The notes below the pieces were generated by a model. That model had not been told where the DNA came from. It searched no databases and saw nothing but the letters and a program-made list of their open reading frames with translations. Positions 1 through 13,233 of a stretch of 37,500 nucleotides of DNA are shown in pieces. Within the stretch, counting starts at the first letter, position 1. Each line of letters opens with the position of its first letter. Made by a program: the position numbers and the translations under genes. This DNA comes from Tubiluchus corallicola (taxonomy: Eukaryota; Priapulida; Priapulimorpha; Priapulimorphida; Tubiluchidae): NCBI GenBank assembly GCA_030141605.1, contig JAQGDQ010000537.1, positions 1 through 37,500 of the forward strand. The letters are read 5' to 3'.

Positions 1-180
1 CTGTTGAAAATTATGTTCGTTTGTGACATTACCAATAATTGGATCGTCCGCCATGAATTAAGTTTTTAATCTATTATTTAATTAGCAGAAACGTTTTTGC
101 AGTATTAATTGTGTTAAAATGTATACCTTATATTGGACTTTAAAATGGGGTAGTATATGAAAAATCATCCTATCTTCTTT
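1..180 (+). repeat. Family B TTAA element, right part, cut by window edge
   Basis: This stretch aligns by eye with the right half of the family B copy at 14581-15158. Shared landmarks in the same order are CTGTTGAAAATTATGTT, a TTAAT-rich stretch, GTTAAAATGTATAC and GTAGTATATGAAAAATCATC. The right terminus is degraded (TTCTTTGC where other copies read TTCCTTTAA). The left half lies outside the window. The short reading frames that overlap it are not conserved between copies. Confidence 0.7.
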
Positions 181-640
181 GCAACTTTATGCTTTTATTT
201 TATTGCTTTCTGCCACATACTGTTCTCCTTTTTTCTTCTCTTCCTTTTCTTTTCCTTTCCCGTAAGTGCTCCTGTTCTATCTACCGCCCTCACTTCTTTT
301 TCTTGTCGTTTTTTCCCTTATTCTCTACGCTCTCTTCGACTCAAGCCCACTAAGCATGCTTTTCTGTGTAAGAGAAACCAGCCCTCTTTCTTTTTGCGGC
401 TTCTCTTGTGAAGCTTGGATTTTGATCTCTCTGTTTGCTGTTGTCTAGGAAAATTGTGTAACAAACTTTTGATCTTCTTTGTACAAAAGCTCATCGAATT
501 ATCTACAAAAGGCGACAAACTGGATTTTCTTGAAGTCTCAGACTCAGACGTGTAAGGAAGCTCGTAAATTTCACAAGCAGTAATTATCAAGAAAAAAGAA
601 ACGTAACTTTTGTCAACCAACCAGCGCGTTTTCACGATTC
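181..640. other. Unassigned AT-rich stretch
   Basis: The first 200 bases are T/C-rich, which yields two overlapping short frames full of Phe and Leu; these have composition-driven residues and no recognisable domain. No splice-flanked exon, RNA gene or repeat family member was recognised here. Confidence 0.5.
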
Positions 641-905
641 TTAAAGAAAAACCGGACCATTGTGCAAATATTAGTCAAAATAAAGTATGCTCTAAAATAC
701 TGAAAACTACAACGGCTTTTTTAAATCAAAGCTTACATTAAATAATAATTACCTCGGATAGTTGAATTTTGTTAAACGTTCAAAGCTACGCGCGACTCAG
801 CGACTGGCAATGGCGTCTTTTTGTCACATTCGCGTGATCGACACATAGGCGCGGAACCGTGAAAAAGCATGATCATGAACTGCAGTGTTCGTCTGTGACG
901 TAGAG
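641..905 (+). repeat. Family B TTAA element, left fragment
   Basis: It starts at a TTAA (641-644) followed by AGAAAAACCGGACCAT, matching the left terminus of family B (compare AGCAAAACCGGACC at 22460). The next 80 bases follow the family (the CTCTAAAATACTGAAAAC block). A later GTTCGTCTGTGACGTAG segment matches the middle of other copies. The boundary on the right is a judgement by eye, because the segment decays into unmatched sequence. Confidence 0.55.
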
Positions 906-1074
906 CCCATTTTCGCGACATCAGCGTCCTGTAGCAATCTTCGCTTACGCAAACGTGCTTGACGTGTAGGGAAGATTCCTACCATTGCACGAACTGTGGT
1001 TAGTTTGCGACGTAAGCAATGGCTGTGTTCGGTTGCCGTTAATTAATTTTCTAAGGTAATTATTCAAATATGAG

Positions 1075-1165
1075 AAAGAACAAACTTTTATAGGCAAGAA
1101 AATGTATATTTTGGACAATAAATTAAAATGAGATTGAGTATAATTAATCGTTCGATTTTCGCTTT
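1075..1165 (+). repeat. Dispersed repeat block shared with 22170-22250
   Basis: The segment containing AGGCAAGAAAATGTATATTT, then a TTGGACAATAAATTAAAATG-like block, then ATTGAGT and CATTCG/CGTTCG, recurs at 22170-22250. In both places it sits at or just ahead of a family B copy, so it may be part of a longer version of that element or an older element into which family B inserted. Confidence 0.55.
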
Positions 1166-1709
1166 CAGGAAAACCGGACTTAACCTTAAATCGTAGCTCA
1201 GACTTTATTGTTTCAAACATAATTGTTTTAGCAAGAATGACTTAGGTGAAAGAATTATTACCACACATTTTGCCTTCGCACGGCTAGTTGTTCGCTCTGT
1301 TACACGCATTGTCCAAAGGCGCAAGTGCGCAAAAATAGGCTCTTTAAACATCTCAGTTCAGAAGCGTTCAGTTGTGACGTAGGGCACACGTTCGAGAGCT
1401 CATAAACGTGAAACTTAAATTTTTAAACGTAAAGTTTGCCGTGTTTATGTGTATTGTACTAATGTTGTACAGTAGCACTTTACTTCAATTTTCGTTTTCG
1501 GAAACACGTGCGACACGTTTGTGAAATGTTTGCGCTTTTGAAAATGATGTTTATTTGTGATGTCGTCTTTAGCTGGGCTCACCGCCGATAATTAAACTTT
1601 TAACCTATTATTTAATTATTATTTTAGCATTATTATAAGTGTTAAAATGTACAATTTTACCGTACTTGAAAATGGGATAGGAATTGAAAGATTATCCTGT
1701 TTCCTTTAA
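1152..1709 (+). repeat. Family B TTAA element, near full length
   Basis: The left end reads AGGAAAACCGGACTTAACC and the right end reads ATCCTGTTTCCTTTAA, with a TTAA at 1706-1709. The left TTAA is lost (TTTCAGG instead). Internal landmarks common to other copies are the TTAGGTGAAAGAATTATTAC block, GTTGTGACGTAGGGC, ACAGTAGCACTTTACTTC and GTTAAAATGTACA. It has no coding capacity and is best read as a non-autonomous element of the piggyBac-type TTAA class. That class assignment rests on target site and termini only. Confidence 0.65.
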
Positions 1710-2277
1710 ACATCATCGCCGTAACGGCAACGGCTATCTAGACATTACATCTCATTGCCTATACACGCAATTAACTTGAACCCGCTGTGTAATTAAAGGA
1801 GCAAATAAATGACTCTTTGTAACCATCTAGCAGCGCAATTAATCATAACAGGTAATGAATGCGCTTTCAGTCTTTGTGAAAAGGAGTATCAATTTTCTTT
1901 CGAGTGAAAAGCAAATTAAAATTTCGTCAGCAATTTTATTTGAAGTTGGGCATTCGGTTAACAGAGGTAGACTTAATTATCGAAAGACGAAATTACATTT
2001 TGCACGAAGTCCTTGCATTAGAGTAAAGAGGATAAAAGCTCTGCTTAAGTTTTAGTCAAAAACGACGGCACATTTCATGATTTCATTGTAACTGTCATGG
2101 CTTTTATTCAGTGTGTCTTTCAGAAATCGATAACTATTAACAGACCTTGGAAGATAAGTGTAATAATGTTAAACACACGATACAGTATAACGCGACACCT
2201 GGTAGTATAGAATACAACCACCATCTATTATCTAAAGAAGTACAGCATTATTTTAGCGACAAGACGCGATATAAGCC
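1710..2277. other. Unassigned stretch
   Basis: It contains short frames (for example 1855-2055) with no domain, splice context or repeat support. No RNA gene or tandem repeat was seen. Confidence 0.45.
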
Positions 2278-3657
2278 CAGGGACGGCTCTGCCATTAGGC
2301 AAACTAGGCAGTTGCTTAGAGCGCCAAATTCTGGAAATAATCCTTTAATTTTGAAACTTAGCCTGAGTAATAACATGTTGTATGTGTAATTCTTTAAGTG
2401 CACAACATTAATTAAATGAAACAAACTAGATGCGTTATTTTTCCTGTTGAAACGTACAAGTCTTAGATGCTAGCAGGTGTCTTCCTGCAGAAAAACACAG
2501 TTTTTAGTTTTGCTTTCTCGAGTTTTCTAAGACTACGCCACTTCACGCAACACTCAAGACGTACAATGACGTCATAAATTCAACTTCAAATTCAATCAAC
2601 ACAAGCTGTAGATAGGTACTTAATTATGACTTAGATTGACTATGTACTATGACCTAGATTAATTATGTACTTAGATTGACTATGTACTATGACCTAGATT
2701 AATTATGTACTTAGATTGACTATGTACTATGACCTAGATTAATTATGTACTTAGATTGACTATGCTTAATTAGTGCACCATAATACATTATATACTATAT
2801 TTTGGCATCATTAGAATTTATTATACTATTATACAAGAAAAAAAATCAATATTAGGAGTGGGGTGTAAACCATTGGGGACAGGACCAGTGTTAGGAAGTG
2901 CGGGGTCAAATTAGAAAATTGTTAGTGGCGCCCTCTGCCGTGCTAAGCTGAAGATTGATGTTTTATGGTTCCCGGAAATATTCAAATATCTCACTCAGCA
3001 ATAAGCAACAACAAGAAGCATATTTGTAGAAGTAATTCTGAATGGTAACAACGGAAAAGTTAACTTTGCGGCTGTGAAGTAAAAAGTGCATTATTTTGCT
3101 TCCCGTGTTTGCTGTTTGGAGGTGATGTAACGTTTCTGAATGTTATTTTCTGAAGCAGCAACCCCTACCAATTTTAGCTAGGAGCCTTCTTTTGCTTCGC
3201 GTACTACTCCAGTCTCAGCCAAAAAGAGTTGAGGGATTGAGGCTCCACCATTAGTCACAATGATATGTACTAGAAGTTGAAAACCTGTATGAAATGTGTA
3301 ATGTTTTATGACAAGTCAAGATAATTACTGACATATCGTTTGTGCTCGTATCTTCTAAACACAGACGATAAATTGAAATTACAAAACAAATAAACAAGCG
3401 ATCAGTAAAAAACATTGAAACATAAATATACGATACCAGACTGAATAGTTTCACTGACTTCGCAGTATCAAGAAACTTCGTGCACACTGGACACTCATTA
3501 ATGTCTTGCATAGAGTCCTCGACGTGTGAAAGCGAGGGGCCCAATTTGAGGAAATCTGTCAAATAGGTTTAATACCGATGGGGGAGGTGTTGATTGTTCA
3601 GGAGGCGGCGTTAAAAATACTTTTGCCCAAGGCGTCAAACTACTTAGAGCTGCCCTG
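2278..3657. mobile_element. Putative hAT-like DNA element remnant
   Basis: The left end reads CAGGGACGGCTCTGCCATTA followed by GGCAAACTAGGCAGTTGCTT and AGAGCGCC. The right end, reverse complemented, reads CAGGGCAGCTCTAAGTAGTT and then GACGCCTTGGGC. Both are variants of the CAGGG(C/A)(C/G)GGC termini seen in many hAT-superfamily elements. The 8 bases outside the ends are TATAAGCC and TATCAGGC, 6 of 8 identical, consistent with an old 8-bp target duplication. The interior carries a 40-bp tandem repeat and no intact transposase. A minus-strand frame inside (3251-3562) contains CPVC but no recognisable transposase motif. Confidence 0.5.
2631..2764. repeat. 40-bp tandem repeat, about 3.3 copies
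   Basis: The unit begins TTAGATTGACTATGTACTAT and continues GACCTAGATTAATTATGTAC. It recurs at 2631, 2671, 2711 and 2751 with essentially no divergence, so the array expanded recently compared with the degraded element around it. Confidence 0.9.
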
Positions 3658-3865
3658 TATCAGGCTCGTGTCGAAGAACAGCCATACAGTTATTATTTTA
3701 TTCGTAAAAGATGCCTGAGAGAAACGCGAATATTTGAATATTTTATAAGAACTTACAATAGACTGTCATATTCTTGTAACTATGCAGCCAGATGCTCTAT
3801 AATGCAGATCAATGCTTTCAGAAACTGTGTTACGCAGAGTCGTAGCAAATACTGTCATGTCTGTA

Positions 3866-4412
3866 CAGTGGCGGCTCGTAGCTAAAATTACTGAGGGTGC
3901 TGCTTCAGAATATTTTAGCCGTTTTCTTAACAGTGTGTAAAATGTAACAAACATACGTAATTTTCATGCTGTAGTTATATTTGAAGATCGGGTGTCGAAC
4001 GGCCTCTTTTTTTAACTGCAACTTTCTCATGGAGAGACAACTGTGAAAAATTAAGCTGTTGTAGTTCACTTATAGTCACAGAACTAATTTTTTTAGGATG
4101 CAAAGCATCCATTATTAAACAATTTATGTTTTAAGCACATACGTTAAGTTTACACTTTATCACATCCAAGAATATGACGGTACACGGTAAGCACGTAGCA
4201 ATTGTTACTGCGATAGAGACAGTATTTTTCTACCTGCGCACAACCGCCAAACACCACGTTGCTTGGGCTATGAAGCCAACAGTACTACCTTCACGTGCTC
4301 TGGTTCTGTACAAGTATAAAAAAGAACTAAAGAAAAAGACATATTATCGATAATAATGAGTGAAAGCAGGGGGTGCTGCAGTTCCACAATACCTATACAC
4401 GAGCCGCCATTG
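3866..4412. mobile_element. hAT-like MITE with 8-bp target duplication
   Basis: The left end is CAGTGGCGGCTCGTAGC. The right end, reverse complemented, is CAATGGCGGCTCGTGT, giving terminal inverted repeats of about 14 bp with one mismatch. Subterminal GGGTGCTGC motifs also occur at both ends. Flanking 8-mers are TGTCTGTA (3858-3865) and TTTCTGTA (4413-4420), 7 of 8 identical. There is no transposase frame, so it is non-autonomous. A second copy lies at 7219-7665. Confidence 0.85.
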
Positions 4413-4420
4413 TTTCTGTA

Positions 4421-5334
4421 TGTTGCAATTTCAGAGCATAGAAAGACGTCTTTCCTTCAATCTTCGAGGAAGAGTTTTGGCGAGAAGACTCACCAGAATT
4501 GGGTCCCTAACTGGTGCAAACCTGCAGCAATTCGACTGAAAACCCCCGTCATTATTTTGTTGAGTGTTCAAACTATATACACAGAACACTATCATTGGAT
4601 CACCTCTGTTATTATCGACACATAACTCAAGAATTACACCCCAACCCAAGACCTGCTATTATTTACAACGACATTTTGCATAAACTCAGATAAGTCCATC
4701 CATCCAGTGGCATTCTCTTCAAATTGTTGCAGAACTACATAAAGTCTACTAAACGTTTTGCTAATTGATTGTACGTGTAATTGTATATTGAATTATAACA
4801 TAAATTATTTTGAATTTTGGACTTTTGAATTAAGCACCAGTTATTGAGCAATCATACTTTTGTATAACTAATAGGATGATGTACATTGATAATTGTTTCT
4901 GGTATCGCTTCTGTATTCTGTGGGCTTTGTAAGTTTCAATTTTAAGTGTTAACTAATGAATTACTTGTGTTTTTGAACTAAATATCTTCGTAACTATATT
5001 CTTGATAACCAGTTGTATCTGTATATATATCTGTATATACATTTAACAACCAAAATGTATTTGTTGCACGCAGTGGAAAAACTTCGATCAGTAATATTAC
5101 TGAATGTTAATCTACTTAAAATAAATAAAGTTTATATATTACTTTTATTTGATACGATGAATCAAATACTGTAGAATGGGGGACTAAATATTAATTAATC
5201 GTATTTCAGATATTTTATTTAGCAGCAATGGAATCCATTTGCAAGAAAAAGGCTCCAACGAATTTTTGTTCTTTCACTCGAAAATTTGATGTTAAATGAA
5301 TCTCATTACTATTGACTTCAATGAAAACATCTAA
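4421..5334. other. AT-rich stretch without recognised feature
   Basis: There is a short TATATATCTGTATATAC run near 5020 and several AATAAA-like hexamers (for example near 5120). Their significance is unclear without a neighbouring gene. No exon or repeat family was recognised. Confidence 0.45.
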
Positions 5335-5934
5335 TTAAAGGAAAGAACAAGTCACTTAGTATGTTGGGCTTATTTTACTATTATAATTCAAACTGTTTGT
5401 GGTGTGTTAAATGAAAGAACAAGTCACTTAGTATGTTGGGTTTATTTTACTGTTATCACTTAAACCTGGAAAAATGTAACAAAGAAATTTTCAAAATACT
5501 GCCTATGAAGCATAAATTTAAAATATACTACCTCTGAATAGAAATTTCCACCATTCACTTGAAAATCATGACGTAACTGGGAGACTTCTTGACTTTTCGT
5601 TAGCACGATCTGCTTAAACTATTTCAAACTTCTACAGTTTACCTAATGTTCACGCAAAAATATTACAAAATTAGCTATCTAACTTTTTTGTGAAACTTAT
5701 TATACTTTCGACAAAGATTGACAGTGCGCTACTTTTCTTCAAGACGAATGACGTCATTGGAAGAAGAATGGACATTGAAAATGGGAGCGCCCAAGCGTGA
5801 AGTGATCGCGACGTTAAAGTGATTTTATTAATTACACGAGGCGCTTATTGCAGTTTTATTACTAAATCCTTCTAACATTTTTCGCGAACAGTGAATTAAA
5901 CCTATCCTCCTAAAAGACTTGACTTTTCCTTTAA
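5335..5934 (-). mobile_element. Family A TTAA element, full length
   Basis: It is bounded by TTAA at 5335-5338 and 5931-5934. The termini read TTAAAGGAAAG and, from the other side, TTAAAGGAAAA, near-perfect short inverted repeats next to a TTAA site as in piggyBac-type elements. Relative to copies at 17964 and 25021 it is inverted. It carries the perfect palindrome AATGACGTCATT (5747-5758). Its left 55 bases are duplicated (5339-5385 and 5410-5455, offset about 68 bp), as if an end was inserted or duplicated twice. It has no coding capacity. Confidence 0.8.
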
Positions 5935-6440
5935 TGTTGTTTTAAGTTTAATTAAACTTTTTAGAACTAGGAGGAATAATGTTATCATGAGAATGTTTTA
6001 CACTTAAAATCTAGAATTAATTATAATTAGGAAAGTGTAATGAAATTAATTATCATCATTAATCCGTAATTTAAGTTCGGAAATTCGATCAAATTTATTA
6101 ATATGTAAATAAGAACAAAAGTTTTACAGATTTCACGATTTTCTACCCAGGATCACATTGAAAATGATGTAGTTACAATAGCTCAGCTAGGACGTATTTT
6201 TAAAGTGATTTCAGGTGTCTGCATATTACTGACCTACTGATGAATTCATACCAAATATGGTAATGTGATTAACACGTGACTAACGTTGCGTCTCCTTCTC
6301 AAGCACGTTAATGAGGTCTCAAGAAAGAAAACAAACTGGCTTCATTAATTTCATTACAGTCGTTTGTTGATCTGAATAATTGAATTTTATTCGGTTGGAA
6401 TTCCTCAGTAAATGAAGCTGTTCGTTTGGCGGGTAAAAAC
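5935..6440 (-). repeat. Inverted duplicate of 17486-17963
   Basis: This 0.5-kb segment is the reverse complement of 17486-17963 with scattered substitutions. Shared landmarks include CTAGGAGGAATAATGTTA, TCGATCAAATTTATTAATAT, CATACCAAATATGGTAATG, CACGTGACTAACGTTGCGTC and TCAACAAACGACTG (on the other strand). Together with the adjoining family A element it forms a unit of about 1.1 kb repeated in opposite orientation 11-12 kb away. The function is unknown. Confidence 0.85.
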
Positions 6441-6635
6441 ATTTGCAAAATAAGATTAAGATGCTTTGTATATACCGCGCGTAACACCAAAATTCAATGT
6501 TTTTATTGCTAAGGGAATACTTCTGTGGTCTCTGTGTATGTTTGCTGATTCAAGTTAAGCAACGCCAAACTTGGTCATTAAGGGTAATCGGTGACAGCCG
6601 GGAAAAATGCTTCTAGCCCTTTCGTTGGCCAGGCC
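6441..6635. repeat. Repeat-like stretch related to 36560-36650
   Basis: The GTTCGTTTGGCGGG motif (around 6420) and the following roughly 70 bases resemble 36570-36650 inside another TTAA element. This suggests that 5935-6510 may be part of a longer relative of family A. Nothing coding was recognised. Confidence 0.4.
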
Positions 6636-7047
6636 GCGCTCGGCTGTATACTGCCGTTTAGAAATTTTCAGGTGCGGTGGTAGCCGCCATTCACCTGAAT
6701 ATTGTGACGTAACTGGGAGTTTTCGTGACTTTTCGTAAGTGCATCGTGGCTTTCCGTGAGCGCCCACTGCTTAAACTAATTCAAACTTCTGCAGCTTGCC
6801 CAATGTTCGTGCAAAAACTTCACAAAGTTTTTGCAAATGAACTGTGCGCTGCGTTTCTTCAGCAGATGAATGACGTCATTGGTGGAAAAATGGGCGTTCA
6901 AAATGTGACCGCCCAAGCGTGAAATGATTATGAGTTTAAAGTGATTGTACTAATTAGACAAGGCGCCTACCACATTACTAAATCCCAGTAATTTTCGTCA
7001 ACATTGAAATAAACCTAGAGTCCCAGAAGTCTTGTTTTTTCCTTTAA
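6636..7047 (-). mobile_element. Family A TTAA element, truncated
   Basis: The right end carries TTTTTTCCTTTAA with TTAA at 7044-7047. Homology with other family A copies runs leftward to about 6636 and then stops, so one terminus is missing. The CRE palindrome TGACGTCA is intact at 6871-6878. Two small opposite-strand reading frames here follow the repeat and are not host genes. Confidence 0.75.
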
Positions 7048-7218
7048 ATCACCCTTTTGTACATAAAACTGCACAGAATTGTTTTCTGCTTGCGCGGGTG
7101 CTATAAGGTGTTACATTTCTGCTCATGATCGACCACATCAGAGGTTACTTATTCAATTAGCTAGTAACAACAAGTCTTTTTCTTTTACTCATCGAATATT
7201 GTGTCATTTACAGCTCTG

Positions 7219-7665
7219 CAGTGGGAGTTCGTACCTAAAATTAGTGGGGTGCTGCTTCAGAATATTTTAGCCATTGTTTTAATACTGTGTAAAACGAAAC
7301 AAACATACTTATGTAATTTTAACGTTGTAATTTCAAACAAAAAAAAACATACAAAAGATTATGCATAAACTTGATAAAATCTTAAACAGAATTGTTTTTG
7401 TTTACTAATAGTCTAAATTGTCACAGTTCAAGCTTGATCCATTCACGGTAAGCACGTGACAACTGACAACAAACTGTGTGAGCTACAATACTTTCTCTAG
7501 CTGGTCTCAGATATGTGTGCATGGCCGCATGCGCACAACACCCAAACATCTTGTTGCTGGAGCGCAGAGTGCTGGGCTGCGAAGCAAACAGTACTACCCT
7601 GTCGTGCTCTGGTTCCGTGCAAGTATAAAGAAAGAACTAAAGAAAAAAGACTAAAGAAATAGGAA
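7219..7665. mobile_element. hAT-like MITE, second copy, right end lost
   Basis: It starts CAGTGGGAGTTCGTACC and follows the element at 3866-4412. Shared blocks are GGTGCTGCTTCAGAATATTT, ACACGGTAAGCACGT-type sequence, CAACA/CCAAACA, ACAGTACTACC, GTGCTCTGGTTC and AAGTATAAA.AAAGAACTAAAG. The right terminus with the CCGCC motif is absent, so no target duplication can be scored. Confidence 0.75.
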
Positions 7666-7669
7666 AATA

Positions 7670-8350
7670 ATAATTAGTCTTTTTAGCAATGAGTTGGAAT
7701 AATGGACAAGAAACAATTCCAGTATATTATTATACAGTTTATAAATTAATTGAGCCCTTTTCGAAGAGCTAACTCAGCAAACTTCTACTCTCATTCTAAT
7801 TTTCACAGTAAATTAATTTCAATTAATCTCTGGAGGTCCCCTAGTTGACAGAATCCCCTGGGCTGCAGTCCATAAACCCATGCTTAATCCACGCGGAGTG
7901 CATTGCAAATTGTTGATGTTTTATGACTTATATTTCATGTTGATTTGTGACGTTTTACGTGTTGTTAAGATAAGATGAAAACATATTTTAGTCAGCCTGG
8001 GAAAAATCCCGGAAACTAGACAGAAAATATTAAAACACGGAAATTGCAGGCCCGTATAGCAGTAATACAAATTTCGGAAAAGTAAAAGAAGCTACTAGCT
8101 CTTAAGTAAACGCTGTTATAGTTATTATCTAAAGAGAAAAATTTTCAGGGGAAAATATGAGAAAATGACAACATTGAGGTTTCTAGAAGACGGTGCAGGA
8201 AAATGGAACATATGTGATCAAGTGTAATAAGTGTAATAAAAACAGATCACGAAAGAAAAGAAAGGACAGTAAACATGATGAAAGTATAGGAGGCAAAATT
8301 TGAAAACAAATCAAATACTGACGTTACTGAACGTTCCACTGTTGATCATT
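7670..8350. other. Unassigned stretch
   Basis: No exon, RNA or repeat family was recognised. The region ends where the ATCA microsatellite begins. Confidence 0.4.
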
Positions 8351-8351
8351 A

Positions 8352-8734
<383 letters not shown>

Positions 8735-8739
8735 GCAAG

Positions 8740-8998
8740 CTAGCAACCACCAACCACCAACCACCAACCACCAACCAACCAACCAACCAACCAACCAACC
8801 AACCAACCAACCAACCAACCAACCAACCAACTAACCAACTAACGAACCAACCAACGAACCAACCAACCAACCAACCAACCCACCAGCCAACCAACTATCT
8901 AACTAAAAAAACAACTATCCTACCAACCAACCGACCGACCGACCGACCGACCAACCAACCAACCAGCCGACTAACCAATCAATCAATCAATTAATACT
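8740..8998. repeat. (CAAC)n / (CCGA)n degenerate tetranucleotide tract
   Basis: The tract begins with CACCAACCACCAAC units, passes through pure CAAC units, then mixed CTAA, CGAA and CCGA units, and returns to ATCA near 8985. It is contiguous with the ATCA array, so the two probably interconverted by point mutation followed by slippage. Confidence 0.93.
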
Positions 8999-8999
8999 G

Positions 9000-9540
9000 A
9001 ACATTCCGTTGCTGATGGACGTATAATATCGCTCTTAGGTACTGCCTGCTAGATACGAGAACATCCTTAGGTGAGACATTCAATTAATATCAATTGTCCG
9101 ACATTAGCCTAGGCCTTTGGGTAAAGGCGGTCACTGCTTCTGTGAGTTGTATAATAAAGAAACAAATATGGTGTTTTATAAACTGTGGCATGAAAGCATC
9201 AGAGAAGAAGTAACTTACAAAATAAACCATTTCTGAAGAGGCTGATGTAAGTAATTAATGCATTAGGTCTGTTTACCAAAAAAATACAAAAAAGTTAATA
9301 CGATTAAGAGTAATCGTACTAAGCTTGTATACGGCTGCTAGAACAAGAACTACTGGACAATGGTGATCATGCGAGTCTAAAGATGTGATGTGTCAGTATT
9401 AACAATGAAAGAAAAAAACAACAACTAAGTAATTTTAATGGGTTTTAGGAAAATGTAAAGTTCATTGCTCGACATTAGTCCATGTTACTCTATATGTGCG
9501 CATGACAATGTTCCACACTTTAAAGTTTTAATAAAGGAAA
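9000..9540. other. Unassigned stretch
   Basis: No exon, RNA gene or repeat relationship was recognised in this AT-rich DNA. Confidence 0.4.
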
Positions 9541-9790
9541 GCAGCTGTAGTTTAAGAATCGTATCTTTGCAAGTAAAAATGGCATTATAATTACTGGTTG
9601 TATAAAGTCTGTTGCGTTATTTGAGTCAATGTTTTTTAAAACCTGGCGAAAAGTACTGTGTGATGATTTTAAATTGTAAATTTTTAGGTCAAGCTATTTT
9701 TAATATGTATTTTAGTTAGTAACTTTTAATCTGTTTTATCAAAAATTTTATATGTGTTGTAAATGTTAGTATAATATATAGTGTGGTACC
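9541..9790 (+). repeat. Dispersed repeat R, uninterrupted copy (empty site)
   Basis: It is homologous to 35838-35971 joined to 36698-36790. Shared blocks include AGAATCGTAT, ATTATAATTA, GGTGTATAAAGT-type, TTTAGTTAGTAA, TTTTAATCTGTTT and TGTTGTAAAT. In the other copy a TTAA element interrupts this repeat at the position corresponding to TTAA 9700-9703. The other copy ends AAATAAAATCTAATCTAATC, a tail typical of LINE 3' ends, so R may be a LINE 3' UTR. That identity is tentative. Confidence 0.75.
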
Positions 9791-10660
9791 ATATCTACTG
9801 AATTAAAAAAGTAAGCGAAAAAATGTTCAAATAAGGTTATTTCTTATACTTAAACCCAGTATTTTCTTTGCTGAAAAATCTTCACGAAATTCCTGCTTCA
9901 TCAGTTTTACGTCGCCTTTATAACGATGTCTTGGTTGCAGGTAGATGAACTGAACAGCACACAGGTGGCGGTAGGGTAGGCTTGTGTATTTTATGGGCTT
10001 AGTTTAATCCAGCGCAAGTAGTTTATCCATCGTTACATGTGAAATATTCATCTGACACCCATCTACCACAACATGGCTTACTGGCAGTGAAAAGTTTGCA
10101 ATGGAGCATAATGAATTATTGCTGTGAACGTCTTGCCCTTTTGCTTTAATGGGACTGGTGCCCATGGGATTGGCTCAGCTGCAACAAACGATCTTCCTTT
10201 ACTGATTCAGAGTTTCAGACAAAGCCAAGTTTACTTCCAAACTGATTGGAATGTCCTCTTAAACATATTATTTGTGTCATGGTATCGATGATTGCCCTTA
10301 CATATATTTACATAACTCTATTGTATGTGTTTATGTGCATGTGTAATTGTATATGTGCTTGAACCAATGTACCATATAATTAGGTATTTAGATATTTATT
10401 AGTGTCAAAAGTACATACAATACAAGGAAAAAACAAGACATACATACAATTTCAATTTTGAAATATACAAGAAAAAAACAAGACATACCATTTTAATTTT
10501 GAAATATAACGACACTATATACATTCAAAACAATTACTAATAAAACAATTATTATTAAATCTTCCAGTTAGTTATATTAGTTATTTAAATGAAAAGTTTA
10601 ATGATTAGTATTTAAAATAAATTGTCATTCATTAAGCCTCATTTTCAATGACATGATCAT

Positions 10661-10662
<2 letters not shown>
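9791..10662. other. Unassigned stretch with a short local duplication
   Basis: A segment with ACAAG(G)AAAAAACAAGACATAC is duplicated in tandem around 10420-10490, followed in both cases by TTTTGAAATATA. Otherwise nothing was recognised. Confidence 0.45.

Positions 10663-10701
<39 letters not shown>
10663..10701. repeat. (TA)n microsatellite
   Basis: Nearly 20 alternating TA units are visible. Confidence 0.95.
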
Positions 10702-12840
<2,139 letters not shown>

Positions 12841-13106
12841 TTAAAGGAAGACAGGGTGACTTTTTGTATACTATCCCATTTTCAAGTCCAATAAAAAGAA
12901 TGCCCAAAAAAGCCGCGAATACCGCAAAAGCGTTTCTGATGATTAAATAATAGATTAAAAACTTAATTAACTATTGATGATATCACAAACTAACACAATT
13001 TTCAACATCAAGAATGTTCCATGAGCGTGTTGCACGTATTTGCGAAAGCGAAAATTGTAGAAATTGTTGTGCTACTGTAAGATGTGCACACGTGCTCCTG
13101 TACCTC
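12841..13106 (-). repeat. Family B TTAA element, truncated
   Basis: TTAA (12841-12844) is followed by AGGAAGACAGGGTGAC, the reverse complement of the right terminus of family B. Homology runs through the TTGATGATATCACAAACTAA region and the GTTCCATGAGCGTGTTGCAC block to about 13085-13106 and then ends, so the left half is missing. It sits in the same orientation as the next copy, which begins at 13234. Confidence 0.75.
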
Positions 13107-13233
13107 TGTGCTCGAAAAAATGCAACAGATTGTTGTAAGATTAGAATAAAAATGAATGAAAATGATATTGTTGAAAAATACAGAATTAATCTCAAGCATG
13201 TGCTGAATGAGTAAAAAGGCCCGAATTTTTGCG

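Noticed and set aside
3251-3562. 103-codon minus-strand frame with CPVC
   Set aside because: It lies inside a degraded hAT-like element with no transposase motif and no conserved neighbour; cannot be called a gene.
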